This document shows, in pieces, positions 1 to 9,373 of a stretch of 64,000 bases of DNA. How positions within the stretch are numbered: the first letter of the stretch is position 1; each line of letters starts with the position of its first letter. The notes under the pieces are model-generated. The model saw only the letters and a program-made list of their open reading frames with translations. It was not told where the DNA came from and ran no database searches. A program made the translations under genes and the position numbers. Source of the DNA: HGM04593 sp045657945 (GTDB lineage Bacteria > Bacteroidota > Bacteroidia > Bacteroidales > Bacteroidaceae); NCBI GenBank assembly GCA_045657945.1, contig JAZOUB010000041.1:49816-113815 (forward strand). The letters are read 5' to 3'.

Positions 1-3000
1 CACGCTCTCGCTGTTACCGTTACGCAACTTGGTAGTTACACTACGCTTGTCGGTGATGTAGTTACGGCCTACCTGCATATCCTCGGGACGTAGTGAAATC
101 TTGTACTGGAAGAAATTCTCATACTCGTCCATTGTGAAGTCCTGGTTCGCGTCCTCCACATCGGGGGTTGTTTTTGCCGCGCTGCTGTAGTCACTGTCCG
201 AGTCGCTTGGCGAGTTACCCTCGCTATTGTTGAAGTATTTGTAGCGTTCAATGATGCCACGCTGCGCAGCATCGTAGTCGCTACCACGGAAATAGTGATA
301 CTTGTCGCCGGCAGGGTCGGCGGCAATGCTGTCATATACCTCCTGGCGCACGCGGCCTCTGATAGCGTCAAGGTATGCCTTGTATGTCGGGTGCTCGGCC
401 TCGTCGGCACTGCTGAGTCCGTTGAGTCCGGTATCCTGCTGGTCGCGACTCTCCGAGTTGTTGTCAAATGCATATACAAGGCTGGTGTTTGTCGGTATGC
501 GTCCCCAAACAGTCTCTTCATACTCATAGTTGTTACCATTGGCAGGCAAACCGTTCTCATAGAACTTCTTGCCGTCCTTGAGAATATCTTCCGACACCTC
601 GCCCAGATTGAAGTAGAGGTCGCCGCCCATACCGCTTTGTTCATAGATGAAGGGGTCGAGCATCCAGAACTCAATGTACTGTATGTTTGCGCTCTCGAAG
701 TCGGTGGTGGTGAGTTGACGTGTGATACCTCCCCAACGGTTTTCAGGGTCTTCAAACTTTCCTTCTCTATTGATGTTGGTGTCAAGATTGTAAGGACCTC
801 GTTCATTGGGGTAGTATGTCACATTCAGCAGCGAGAGAGTCGATGACTCGCCGTATGTCGATTCCTTGTTGGGGTACAACTCGCGCTCATATACCTCGCG
901 TACATAATGGTTCGATAGCTGTTCTACATCGCTCTTTATGTGTGCCGGTGTGAGTGACGAGCTACGGCGTGTGAAAAGCGGGTCAATGCTGTACCAGCTT
1001 ATACGTGCACGGTTGTATCCTGTGCGTATGTCGTTGGTGAGGTTGCTGTACTGCATGCCGTATGGCAGTGACGACAACATCCATTGCGACGGCGATGAGA
1101 TGTCAATGCCGTTTTCTGTATTCTCAAAATCATCAATGTATGACGCCTCGCTCTGCACAGCCTTTGATGTACCGGCTTCCAGTCTCGCAAATTCGGCCGA
1201 GAGGCTTATTGACGACGGCTCGGTGCAACTGATGAGCGGCAGGCGGTCAATCATGTTCGTGAGCCACTGGCTCTGCTTCTTCCATGAGAGGTTGAAACCC
1301 CACAGGAAGTTCTGCAATGGCTCAGAACCCATGTCAACCTTTGATGTCAGTGGCTTCTCGGATAGAGACATGAGCGTACCGCCGAACTTGAAGTCGTTCG
1401 AGAAGTCATACTTCCAGTTCAATCCCAGCACGGTCTTTCGCTGCATGTTGAACATGGTGTTGCTCTCGAGCGACACCTGTACATTTGTTCCGGCATCAAT
1501 GATATTCTGGTTCAGGATTGTCACCGTTCCCGATGCGTAGTCCACCTGATAGTCGCTGTTCTCAACGAGTGTCACGCCACCGGCGGTTACCACCACCGAA
1601 CCACGTGGTATGTTCGTAGAACCGGTCTGGATGACATTGGCTGCCGTGCCGGTGTACTCTCCAATGAGGTAGAACTTGTCCTTCTCGGCAATCTGCTTTG
1701 CCACGGTCTTTGTCGAGTCATAGAGCTCATGGAATACATACTTGCCGGCAAGCGACGGGTTGTCGATCTTGCCTTCGAGGTAGCTGCCGAATGGCTCTAC
1801 CGACGGGAAGAAGATTCGTCCCGATGCCGCGTCAACCGTGTATCCCTGTATGAAGTCAAACACACCGTTGGGGTTCTCCTTGCTGTTGTTGCTGTCGAGC
1901 CTGTCGAGCGCAAGCAACTGGAGCAGTGACTTGCCCTTGAGCTCAGCCTCGGGCAGGTATGTGATGTTTGTGCCCAGGCTGTCGCTTGCGTAATATACAT
2001 CAAGCTTGAAACTGGTGCTTTGCAGGTTACGTGTGCCAAGTGCATAGACATTCTTCATCATCAAGTCCCAGCAACCGTTATTCGGTGAGCATGCGTTCGG
2101 TTTGATGAGCTTTACGTAGAGCGTAGCCTTCGACTCCTTTACATCGCTCGAGAACTCACCGACCTGATAAGTCTGTCCGCCGTATGTATATTCGTATGCA
2201 ACGGCAAGTACCTCATCGGCACGTAGCGGTGTCTTCAATGAGATAAAACCCAGTTCGCTGTTTAGGGTATATTCCGATGATGAGAGCAGTCTCGCGTTCG
2301 AGAGCTTCTCATAGTCGCGTCCGCCGTTTATGCCGTCAATATTGTTCAGGATGTTGTTGGCCTGATCAATGTCGCGTACCCCGGCGTATGTAGTGCTCAT
2401 CTGCGCATACAGGTTGTTGGCGTTGTTGTGCGGTATTGCGGTACTGCCGTTTGCGTTCCACGCAGAGTTGCTTATGTGGTGGCTCTCGGCAATGTCGGTA
2501 AAGGCAACAATATTACGTGGGTTGTTGTAGTCGCTTGTCTTGTTTGTGACCCAAACCTCAATGCGGTTGATGTTTATGCCCGACAGGATTGTGGGCAACT
2601 GTGACATCGAACGGTCATAGTTGTCGCGGAAGTAGTGCGCGAGGAAGAAGTGCTTGTTCTCGTCGTAATTGGTAATCTCAATCTCGAATGTGGTGAGCTG
2701 TGTTCCGCCCTTTGAGTTAACGACAGTGCTGTTCGATGTCTTTTGCGAGACAACCGTCTGCAACAGAAGCTTTCCGAACTGCAGGTCGGCTCTCACACCG
2801 AACAGTGACGATGCGCCCTTGATGAGGCTCGAGTTTGTGGGGAACGATACATTTCCGGCTTCAAGCAGTTTGACAATCTCATCCTCCTTGCCGTCATATT
2901 TCAGGTTTATTTTCTTTGCGTCGTAGCTGAATGTGGCCTCGGTGTTGTAGTTGAAATCCATGTTCATCTTGTCGCCGACGCTTCCCCTTACATTTAGGTT

Positions 3001-3621
3001 GATTTTTTCGTCAAAATCGAAACTGTTTGTCCTGCGGCTACGTGACGGCAAAGCAGGGTTGTCTATGCTCTGTATCGAGTAGCCTATCTTCAGTTCAGCA
3101 TTACCCTGTGTCTTCACGCGCACACCACCGGGACCGAATATCTTCTCGGCAGGTCCAAGGTCAAAGTGCATGTCGGTAAAGTCGAACTTGTTCTTGCTCC
3201 TTGAACTCTCCCACAATTCAAAATTCTTCTTGCGGAAGAACCTGCTCATTGAGTTTCTCTCCTGCCACTTCGCATACTCTTCGGGTGTGAGCAGAATGGG
3301 CGCAGTAAGTGGCGAACCTTGACCAAGACGAGTACTCAATCGGTATGTTCCATCTACATCGTTGTAAGTAGTGTCCGTTACAATATTCGACGGGGTCTTC
3401 AGGTTAAAGGTCTTTGGCTCAATGTCATCAATGCTTTGTGGAACAGTCTCGGCAATGGGGTAGCGTGCCTCAATGGTATCCAGTGTAACCTCCCTGTTTG
3501 CCTGTGCCCTGTTTCTTCCCTTGATGGACTTGCGTATTGAGTCATTGCGCACGACACCCTGCGCGAGAATTGTCATTGTCGCGAAAAGCAGGGTGAGTAA
3601 TACTGATGTGCGCTTGCTCAT
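1..3621 (-). CDS. sprA: SprA, T9SS outer-membrane translocon, N-terminal part (cut by window edge)
   Basis: The reverse strand is open from an ATG at 3621 to base 1 (1207 codons) with no stop, so the C-terminal part lies outside the window. The protein begins with a signal peptide (MSKRTSVLLTLLFATM, then ILAQG) and matches the SprA/Sov family, the giant beta-barrel through which T9SS cargo crosses the outer membrane. Recognisable stretches include FFRKKNFELWESSRSKN, FDFDEKINLNVRGSVGDKMN, the repeated strand pairs LRADEVLAVAYEYTYGG and VEPFGSYLEGKIDNPSLAGK, and SYIDDFENTENGIDIS. Family members are usually about 2,400 residues, so roughly half is seen here. The start is 4 bases after the ruvA stop, the ruvA-sprA order common in Bacteroidetes. 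It would export the eight sorting-domain proteins found in this window. Confidence 0.93.
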   Translation of the reverse strand, partial: MSKRTSVLLTLLFATMTILAQGVVRNDSIRKSIKGRNRAQANREVTLDTIEARYPIAETVPQSIDDIEPKTFNLKTPSNIVTDTTYNDVDGTYRLSTRLGQGSPLTAPILLTPEEYAKWQERNSMSRFFRKKNFELWESSRSKNKFDFTDMHFDLGPAEKIFGPGGVRVKTQGNAELKIGYSIQSIDNPALPSRSRRTNSFDFDEKINLNVRGSVGDKMNMDFNYNTEATFSYDAKKINLKYDGKEDEIVKLLEAGNVSFPTNSSLIKGASSLFGVRADLQFGKLLLQTVVSQKTSNSTVVNSKGGTQLTTFEIEITNYDENKHFFLAHYFRDNYDRSMSQLPTILSGININRIEVWVTNKTSDYNNPRNIVAFTDIAESHHISNSAWNANGSTAIPHNNANNLYAQMSTTYAGVRDIDQANNILNNIDGINGGRDYEKLSNARLLSSSEYTLNSELGFISLKTPLRADEVLAVAYEYTYGGQTYQVGEFSSDVKESKATLYVKLIKPNACSPNNGCWDLMMKNVYALGTRNLQSTSFKLDVYYASDSLGTNITYLPEAELKGKSLLQLLALDRLDSNNSKENPNGVFDFIQGYTVDAASGRIFFPSVEPFGSYLEGKIDNPSLAGKYVFHELYDSTKTVAKQIAEKDKFYLIGEYTGTAANVIQTGSTNIPRGSVVVTAGGVTLVENSDYQVDYASGTVTILNQNIIDAGTNVQVSLESNTMFNMQRKTVLGLNWKYDFSNDFKFGGTLMSLSEKPLTSKVDMGSEPLQNFLWGFNLSWKKQSQWLTNMIDRLPLISCTEPSSISLSAEFARLEAGTSKAVQSEASYIDDFENTENGIDISSPSQWMLSSLPYGMQYSNLTNDIRTGYNRARISWYSIDPLFTRRSSSLTPAHIKSDVEQLSNHYVREVYERELYPNKESTYGESSTLSLLNVTYYPNERGPYNLDTNINREGKFEDPENRWGGITRQLTTTDFESANIQYIEFWMLDPFIYEQSGMGGDLYFNLGEVSEDILKDGKKFYENGLPANGNNYEYEETVWGRIPTNTSLVYAFDNNSESRDQQDTGLNGLSSADEAEHPTYKAYLDAIRGRVRQEVYDSIAADPAGDKYHYFRGSDYDAAQRGIIERYKYFNNSEGNSPSDSDSDYSSAAKTTPDVEDANQDFTMDEYENFFQYKISLRPEDMQVGRNYITDKRSVTTKLRNGNSESV

Positions 3622-3625
3622 CTGT

Positions 3626-4219
3626 TTAGAGTTGTTTGAGAGCCAGTTTGATGACCTGCTCGATTGTTGCAGTCGGTTCGCTCTTTACAATTGCCTGTAC
3701 CACCTTGTTGGTTGTAGCCGAGGGAAAACCGAGCATGATGAGTGCCGACACAGCACCTTCAATGACATCGTTATCTGGTGCGACAATAGTTGTAGCAGTG
3801 CCCTGTACACTACAGCCAATGCCTTTAATCTTGTCTTTCAAGTCAATTATTATGCGCTGTGCTGTCTTCAGGCCAATACCCTTTACACTCTTTATTGCAG
3901 CCTCGTTGCCGGTGAAGATGGCCTCGCACAACTCGTTCACGGTGAATGCCGAGAGTATTGTGCGTGCAGTGTTGCCACCGATGCCCGATACAGAGATGAG
4001 CAGCAGGAACAACTCGCGCTCCTCCTTCTGGCTGAAGCCGAAGAGCTGGTGGGTGTCCTCGCGGATAACCTCGTATATGTATAGTTTTACGCTCTTCTTG
4101 TCCTGCAATGCGCTGTATGTGTTCAGGGTGATGCTTGTCTCATATCCTACACCACAGCACTCCACAATGGCTGTTGCCGGTGTTAATTCAGCAAGTTCCC
4201 CTCTCAAATATTCAATCAT
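3626..4219 (-). CDS. ruvA: Holliday junction branch migration protein RuvA
   Basis: This 197-residue protein has the normal RuvA length and domain order: an N-terminal OB fold (MIEYLRGELAEL, VECCGVGYE), two helix-hairpin-helix motifs (LLISVSGIGGNTARTIL near residue 80 and IKSVKGIGLKTAQRIIIDL near 110), and a C-terminal three-helix domain (ALIMLGFP) that contacts RuvB. RuvA tetramers hold the Holliday junction while the RuvB motor drives branch migration. The stop lies 4 bases before sprA, so the two are likely co-transcribed. It is a conserved housekeeping gene; nothing is unusual. Confidence 0.97.
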   Translation of the reverse strand: MIEYLRGELAELTPATAIVECCGVGYETSITLNTYSALQDKKSVKLYIYEVIREDTHQLFGFSQKEERELFLLLISVSGIGGNTARTILSAFTVNELCEAIFTGNEAAIKSVKGIGLKTAQRIIIDLKDKIKGIGCSVQGTATTIVAPDNDVIEGAVSALIMLGFPSATTNKVVQAIVKSEPTATIEQVIKLALKQL

Positions 4220-4295
4220 AATAGTTTATTTATCTAATTTCTATCTTTATAAGAACGTCGGAATGGCGTTTTTATTGCGTTATTTTAATAATAAT

Positions 4296-4320
4296 ACAAA
4301 AACACCCGCGAGGGGTGTCT
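4296..4320 (-). terminator. Intrinsic terminator after the ABC exporter
   Basis: Read on the minus strand, stem ACACCC/GGGTGT with a 5-nt loop is followed by five T. It sits directly after the ABC transporter stop at 4323 and before ruvA. Confidence 0.8.
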
Positions 4321-4322
4321 TT

Positions 4323-5993
4323 TTATTGTTGCTTTTTCTCCGTTCTCTCAATCCTGAGCACCTGGCTGCAATAGTCTATAACCGCAGGGCGGTGTGTTAC
4401 GAAAATCAGCGTCTTTCCAATCTGGCTTTGAGTCAACCGCTTGAGCATCTCCTGCTCGGTGGTCTCGTCAAGAGCCGATGTCACTTCATCGAGAATCAGG
4501 ATACTTCCGGGACGCAGGATAGACCTTGCCACAGCAATGCGTTGAGCCTGTCCTTCGCTCAGTCCGCCTCCCCGTTCGGCTATTGGAGTGTCAATGCCGT
4601 CTGGCAACTCAAGCACATAGTCGGCACATGCAATGTGAAGTGCCTTCTTCATCTGCTCCTCGGTAGCCTCGGGGTCACCCATGAGCAGGTTCTCCCTGAT
4701 AGTTCCGCTCACAAGGCTGTTGCCCTGTGGAATATATACGAAATTGCGTCTGGTAAGTGTTGACGAGGCGTGTCTTTCCTTGCTGTTGTAGAGTTCAATA
4801 TTTCCCTCCAGCGGGTTTATGAGCGCAATGAGCAACCTTATGAGCGTAGTCTTTCCGGCACCCGTCTCGCCCACAATGGCAGTGCTGCTGTTTGGTGGAA
4901 AATCAAACGAGAATTTGTTGAGAATGAAGCGTTTGCCCTCCTCGTATCTGAAGGTTACATCATTGAAGCGCACACCGGCTGTCTCGTTGAACATTACCGC
5001 ATTGCCCTGCTGCTCAATGGGGATGTCCTCGAGTTCATAGAGACGCTCGGCAGCCGTGAGTGATGTCACAATGCTTGGAATGTAACGGCTCAGGTCCATT
5101 GTAGGGCGCTGTATGAGTCCTACCAGTTGCAGGTATGCGGCCATTGTACCATATGTTATCGCTCCGTCCTGCAGGCTGTTGACACCCCACATGAATGCAA
5201 TGACATACCCGGCTGCAAAGCCAAGCTGAATGAGAGTGTATGCGCCAAGCGAGAACTTTGCACGGCTGGCAACCTGATTCTGCAGGCGGTTCTGCAGCTT
5301 CGACAGCTGCTCCTCAGTCGAGTCATTCTGTTCAAGCGACTTAATCAGCTCCTTGTGTTGCAGGCTCTCCTGCAGCACCGACTGTATGCGGCTGTCACTT
5401 TCGCGTACATCGCGGTTCAGCTTGCGCATCTTCTTTATGTATGCACGGCTCAATGCCAGGCATACGGGCAGTATGATGAAGATTGCAACAGCAAGCATCG
5501 GGCTCATGATGAACAGCAGCACGAACGATGCCAGTAGCTGCGTTCCTGCCACAACCGCGGCAGGTATCACTTCGGTCATCAGCGTCGTTATGCTCGAGAC
5601 ATCGCCCTCCAGTCTGTTGGTGAGGTCGCCTGTGTGGTGTTTCTGCAGGTGCATCCAGTCGCATCTCAACAGTCTTGCAAAGACATCGCGTCGCATTCTG
5701 TTACGTACCTTGTTGCCGGTGACCGCATGAATCCACTTGCTTACAGCACGCGATGCAATCTGTACAAGCATCAGGGCTGCTATTATAAATCCCGTTGTCA
5801 CCAACGAACCATCCTTTACTCCGGTGGCAATATCAATAGCATGTTTACAGGCGAGTACCCACGAGAGTTGGCACACCACATCGAGCAAGCCTATTGCTGT
5901 ATTTGCGGCAGCCTGTTTGCGCACCCCTTTCGAGTTGCTCCATAGCCACCCGAGTAGCCTTTTGATGGATATGTTGTTTTCGTTCCTGCTCAC
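4323..5993 (-). CDS. ABC exporter half-transporter (membrane domain plus ATPase)
   Basis: The 556-residue protein is an MsbA/type IV exporter half-transporter. About six membrane helices occupy residues 30-310, followed by the nucleotide-binding domain with Walker A GETGAGKTT, signature LSEGQAQRI (Glu in place of the second Gly of LSGGQ), Walker B ILILDEVTSALD and switch His in THR. It presumably works as a homodimer in the inner membrane. There is no N-terminal C39 peptidase domain and the substrate cannot be read from sequence. It is transcribed alone, ends at a terminator, and lies next to ruvA. Lipid, drug or peptide export are all possible. ABC exporters accompany many peptide-modification loci, so a link to the operon at 60043-61689 is conceivable but rests on no local evidence. 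Confidence 0.9.
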   Translation of the reverse strand: MSRNENNISIKRLLGWLWSNSKGVRKQAAANTAIGLLDVVCQLSWVLACKHAIDIATGVKDGSLVTTGFIIAALMLVQIASRAVSKWIHAVTGNKVRNRMRRDVFARLLRCDWMHLQKHHTGDLTNRLEGDVSSITTLMTEVIPAAVVAGTQLLASFVLLFIMSPMLAVAIFIILPVCLALSRAYIKKMRKLNRDVRESDSRIQSVLQESLQHKELIKSLEQNDSTEEQLSKLQNRLQNQVASRAKFSLGAYTLIQLGFAAGYVIAFMWGVNSLQDGAITYGTMAAYLQLVGLIQRPTMDLSRYIPSIVTSLTAAERLYELEDIPIEQQGNAVMFNETAGVRFNDVTFRYEEGKRFILNKFSFDFPPNSSTAIVGETGAGKTTLIRLLIALINPLEGNIELYNSKERHASSTLTRRNFVYIPQGNSLVSGTIRENLLMGDPEATEEQMKKALHIACADYVLELPDGIDTPIAERGGGLSEGQAQRIAVARSILRPGSILILDEVTSALDETTEQEMLKRLTQSQIGKTLIFVTHRPAVIDYCSQVLRIERTEKKQQ

Positions 5994-6151
5994 TTTGTGA
6001 TAACAATTTTTTCGAGTCCAAAAATATTAAAAAAACTTCATTGGAGGGTGCTGTTGGTGGTAAAAAGTGGAGTTTGTTGTCAATAAATCCCGATATTTGC
6101 AGTTTTTATGATGAAATATGTCTATATTTACACAATAGAAAAACATAGGCT

Positions 6152-8779
6152 ATGAAAAAATATATAATTCTGTTGGCAGCAGTGCTGTCATTCACTCAGT
6201 TGACTGCAAAAGAGAATCTTGACCGCACAGGCAAAATTGCCAAGGACTTCAAAGCGCGACGTGAGGTGGTGACCGGTGACGGTTATTTTGATATATTCAG
6301 TACCTTGACTGGTAGCAAACTGCAGGCAATGCAGTTCCTGTATGCCTACATGCCACTCCCCGATATTGCCGATTACAGCGCCGAGTTCCACTTGAAAAAC
6401 GTGGAGTATGCCCTTAAGGCGCGTGCCGAGATGCCTTGGGGAAAGCGTGTCCCGGTAAGGGAATTTATGCACTTTGTCCTGCCTGTCAGGGTAAACAATG
6501 AGAACCTTGACAACAGCCGCGAGGTTTTTTATAAGGAGTTGAAAGATAGAGTAGAGAATCTCTCCATGAAAGAAGCGGTACTTGAGGTCAACCATTGGTG
6601 TCACGAGAAGGTGACATACACCCCAAGCGACATTCGCACAAGCTCTCCTTTGGCAACAGTTCGTACAGCCTATGGCCGTTGTGGCGAGGAATCCACATTC
6701 ACCGTTGCAGCTTTGCGCGCAGTGGGTATTCCTGCCCGTCAGGTATATACTCCCCGTTGGGCACATACCGACAACAATCATGCATGGGTTGAGGCGTGGG
6801 TCGATGGTGAGTGGCATTTCCTTGGTGCATGCGAGCCCGAGCCTGTTCTCGACCTAGCCTGGTTCAATGCACCTGCATCGCGTGGCATGCTCATGCATAC
6901 CAATGTTTTTGGCCGTTATGATGGCCCCGAGGAGGTGTTGAGTGTAACCCCTTGTTATACCGAGATAAACGTCACAGCCAACTATGCACCCGTTGTGACA
7001 ACTTCCGTACTTGTGACCGATGAGAACGGCACTCCATTGAAGACAGATGTAGAGTTCAAGATATACAACTATGCCGAGTTCTACACTGCAGCGACAAAGA
7101 CAACCGATGCCCGTGGCCGTGTGACAATCACATCGGGTCATGGCGATATGCTGGCGTGGGCTGCAGTCGGTGGCAAGTTCGGCTTTGTGAAATTCACTGC
7201 CGGCAAGGAGAACAATGTGAAACTTGTTGTTGACAAGGCTCCAGGTTACAGTGCAACACTGGAGATGAACATCGTTCCGCCACGTGAACGCAACACTGTG
7301 CCTTTTGTCAGCGAGAAACAGGCAACGGAGAATGCCCGTCGTTTTGCCTATGAGGATTCAATACGCAACGCCTATGTCGCAACATTCATAACCCCCGAAA
7401 AGGCAGGTATGTTTGCCCAGTTCCTCGGCTTCAACGGCTTGAACGAGCGCGATGTCGTTCAGTTGCTCATAAAGTCACGCGGTAACTACAAGACCATCAT
7501 GAAATTCCTCTCAAAAGTACCGCAGCAGGAGCGTGCTCTTGCCTATTTCCTCCTCTCGGCAATCTCGGAGAAAGACTTGCGTGATGTGAGCCTTGATGTC
7601 CTTTTCGATCATCTTGAAAACAGCGCACGCAATGGCGCCTTTGACAGGGATTACCGTAATTACATCCTTAATCCACGTGTCAGCAACGAGATGATAACCC
7701 CCTACAAGGCATTCTTCAAGGAGCAGTTCAACTACGACCAGCGACGCTTCTTTGCCGGTGACCCACAGCGTTGGGTGACATGGTGCCGCGAGAACATCAA
7801 GGTCGATGCTCAGTGGAATCCGCTCTCGCTCTGCATGTCGCCTAAAGGCGTGTGGAACATGCGTGTGGCCGACCCTCATTCGCGCGACATCTTCTTTGTG
7901 TCGGGCGCACGTGCAATGGGCATCCCTGCCCGCATAGACGAGGTAACAGGAAAGACACAGTACATGGAGAACTACAAGTGGGTCGATGTAAACTTTGATG
8001 CTGTGGCAACAGAGGCAAGGAACGCCCCACAAGGTACATTGAAGGCAACCTTCACCCCGACACAATTCAATGACAACCCACGCTACTACTCGCACTTCTC
8101 AATATCAAAGATTGTCGATGGTCGTCTGCAACTGCTTGCATACCCCGAGGAGGGAGTTACATGGGAATCTCTGCTCAAGAACGGAACAGCAATGGATACC
8201 GGCAACTACTTCATGATGACAGGTACCCGTATGGCCGACGGTGGTGTGCTTGCCAACCTCACATTCTTTACAGTAGAGGAGGACAAGGAGTGTCTTATTG
8301 AATATGTGCAGCGTGAGAGCAGCGAGGAACTCCAGGTAATTGGCGATTTCAACAGCGAGAACATCTTCTACGATACAACCGAGGAGCGCGAGCGCTCATT
8401 GCTCTCGGCAACAGGCCGTGGCTATTACATTATTGCAGTAATTGCTCCGGGCAGCGAGCCAACCAACCACTTCCTGCGCGATGTGATGCCATACAAGGAG
8501 GAGTTCGAGAAGTGGGGTCAGAAGATGGTGCTTCTCTTCCGTGACAAGGACGAGGCAGGCCGCTTTGTGAATGACTTCCCCGATTTGCCATCGACCGTGG
8601 TGTGGGGAACTGATGTCAATGGCAAGATCTATAACGAGATTGTTAAAAACATGAAGCTCGAGAATCCCAACCGTCCGCTTATTCTCGTTGCCGACACTTT
8701 CAACCGCGTGGTGTTCGTCTCACAGGGCTATTCAATTGGCCTTGGAGAGCAGTTGGTAAAGGTTCTGAAGAAACTTTGA
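6152..8779 (+). CDS. Secreted transglutaminase-like protein
   Basis: The 875-residue protein starts with a signal peptide (MKKYIILLAAVLSFTQLTA). Residues about 140-235 form a transglutaminase-like (papain-fold) domain with the classic cysteine site YGRCGEEST (Cys177), then GIPARQVYTPRWAH and the His site NNHAWVEAWVDGEWHF (His210). A second, apparently degenerate copy lies around residues 560-620 (ARAMGIPARIDEVTG, YKWVDVNFD) without the Cys/His pair. The far C-terminus resembles a thioredoxin-like fold without a CxxC. Similar Bacteroidales proteins are annotated only as transglutaminase domain-containing; the substrate is unknown. A role in protein or peptidoglycan processing in the periplasm or at the surface is possible. 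No T9SS sorting domain is visible. Confidence 0.85.
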   Translation: MKKYIILLAAVLSFTQLTAKENLDRTGKIAKDFKARREVVTGDGYFDIFSTLTGSKLQAMQFLYAYMPLPDIADYSAEFHLKNVEYALKARAEMPWGKRVPVREFMHFVLPVRVNNENLDNSREVFYKELKDRVENLSMKEAVLEVNHWCHEKVTYTPSDIRTSSPLATVRTAYGRCGEESTFTVAALRAVGIPARQVYTPRWAHTDNNHAWVEAWVDGEWHFLGACEPEPVLDLAWFNAPASRGMLMHTNVFGRYDGPEEVLSVTPCYTEINVTANYAPVVTTSVLVTDENGTPLKTDVEFKIYNYAEFYTAATKTTDARGRVTITSGHGDMLAWAAVGGKFGFVKFTAGKENNVKLVVDKAPGYSATLEMNIVPPRERNTVPFVSEKQATENARRFAYEDSIRNAYVATFITPEKAGMFAQFLGFNGLNERDVVQLLIKSRGNYKTIMKFLSKVPQQERALAYFLLSAISEKDLRDVSLDVLFDHLENSARNGAFDRDYRNYILNPRVSNEMITPYKAFFKEQFNYDQRRFFAGDPQRWVTWCRENIKVDAQWNPLSLCMSPKGVWNMRVADPHSRDIFFVSGARAMGIPARIDEVTGKTQYMENYKWVDVNFDAVATEARNAPQGTLKATFTPTQFNDNPRYYSHFSISKIVDGRLQLLAYPEEGVTWESLLKNGTAMDTGNYFMMTGTRMADGGVLANLTFFTVEEDKECLIEYVQRESSEELQVIGDFNSENIFYDTTEERERSLLSATGRGYYIIAVIAPGSEPTNHFLRDVMPYKEEFEKWGQKMVLLFRDKDEAGRFVNDFPDLPSTVVWGTDVNGKIYNEIVKNMKLENPNRPLILVADTFNRVVFVSQGYSIGLGEQLVKVLKKL

Positions 8780-8783
8780 GACT

Positions 8784-8936
8784 ATGTTTGAACCGATAAG
8801 CCCCGAGGCTCTAATGACAGAGTTGTATGCAGTCTATGGATATACCGTGTCGCTTGATTATGCAATCAATTACATTGAGATGAACGGATATGCAACCGTT
8901 GACGATTTTCACTATTGGTTGCAGTCATTGGGGTAG
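8784..8936 (+). CDS. Small hypothetical protein, 50 residues
   Basis: The ORF starts 4 bases after the transglutaminase-like gene stop and ends just before a strong terminator, so it is in the same transcript. The sequence is acidic and aromatic (ELYAVYGYTVSLDYAINYIE, FHYWLQSLG) with predicted helices, no signal peptide and no membrane segment. I do not recognise the family. Position and protein-like composition support it being real; the weak ribosome-binding context and short length argue for caution. Confidence 0.45.
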   Translation: MFEPISPEALMTELYAVYGYTVSLDYAINYIEMNGYATVDDFHYWLQSLG

Positions 8937-8967
8937 AGAGTATTCATTCATCTGTATTTGAACATAA

Positions 8968-9005
8968 AAATAGCGGCTTCCACTTGCAAGTGGAAGCCGC
9001 TATTT
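8968..9005. terminator. Bidirectional terminator, 19-bp perfect stem
   Basis: A perfect palindrome (AAATAGCGGCTTCCACTTG and its complement) lies between the convergent genes 6152-8936 (plus) and 9022-9267 (minus). A/T runs flank it on both sides, so it can serve both directions. Confidence 0.85.
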
Positions 9006-9021
9006 AAAATATAATCAAGCA

Positions 9022-9267
9022 TTATTCCATTGCAGCTTCAATATATCCTGCAAACTTTTCCTGATCTGCTTCGCTCAAACTCTCAGCATATTTTCCCACC
9101 TCTTCAAACCACGCTTCCTGAGCTGCGTAGTCATCATCGCTAATCTTCTGAGCTTTTTCAATAAAATACTCAGCCTTTGCTTTTACTGAACTCTTTTCAT
9201 CGCCACCACAAGAAACCATTGCTGTAAGGCAGAGTGCCAAAGCCAATGTACCAAAAATCTTTTTCAT
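9022..9267 (-). CDS. Small lipoprotein
   Basis: The 81-residue protein has a lipoprotein signal (MKKIFGTLALALCLTAMVSC, lipobox Cys20) followed by GGDEKSS and a short, acidic helical domain ending ADQEKFAGYIEAAME. The mature part is only about 60 residues. Its signal and first mature residues are nearly the same as those of the lipoprotein at 10419-10727, so the two are paralogues flanking the C10 protease gene. Function is not recognised. C10 proteases of Bacteroides are known to have small lipoprotein inhibitors encoded nearby, which makes an inhibitor role a reasonable guess. Transcription probably starts from its own G-tract promoter at 9297-9333. Confidence 0.8.
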   Translation of the reverse strand: MKKIFGTLALALCLTAMVSCGGDEKSSVKAKAEYFIEKAQKISDDDYAAQEAWFEEVGKYAESLSEADQEKFAGYIEAAME

Positions 9268-9296
9268 AGTTATAAATTTTAATGTGTTAACAAAAG

Positions 9297-9333
9297 CAAA
9301 TGTAACTCTTTTAAAATAAATTACCCCCCCCCC
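9297..9333 (-). promoter_or_regulatory. Promoter with -7 box and a G10 tract at the -33 position
   Basis: On the minus strand a run of ten G (9324-9333) is followed by exactly 19 nt and the -7 box TACATTTG (9297-9304), 30 nt before the lipoprotein ATG at 9267. Bacteroidetes promoters normally have a TTG-containing -33 element at this point. The upstream sequence TTTTAACACCTTTTAACC resembles that upstream of the tract at 29955-29961. Confidence 0.65.
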
Positions 9334-9373
9334 GATTGGTTAAAAGGTGTTAAAACCGAAGGCTTGTATTTTA

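Noticed and set aside
295..846. Plus-strand ORF of 183 codons and minus-strand ORF 69-806
   Set aside because: Both are other frames of sprA, which is open through the window edge on the minus strand.
3636..4763. Long plus-strand ORF of 375 codons
   Set aside because: It lies opposite ruvA and the ABC exporter gene, both clear family members, and its translation has no protein-like pattern.
4323..5993. ABC exporter as part of the PqqD/kinase system
   Set aside because: No adjacency, no C39 peptidase domain and no shared regulation are visible; kept only as a remote possibility.
6152..8779. Secreted transglutaminase-like protein as a lasso-peptide B2 leader protease
   Set aside because: It has a signal peptide and is 875 residues long, while B2 proteases are short and cytoplasmic; it is also far from the PqqD operon.
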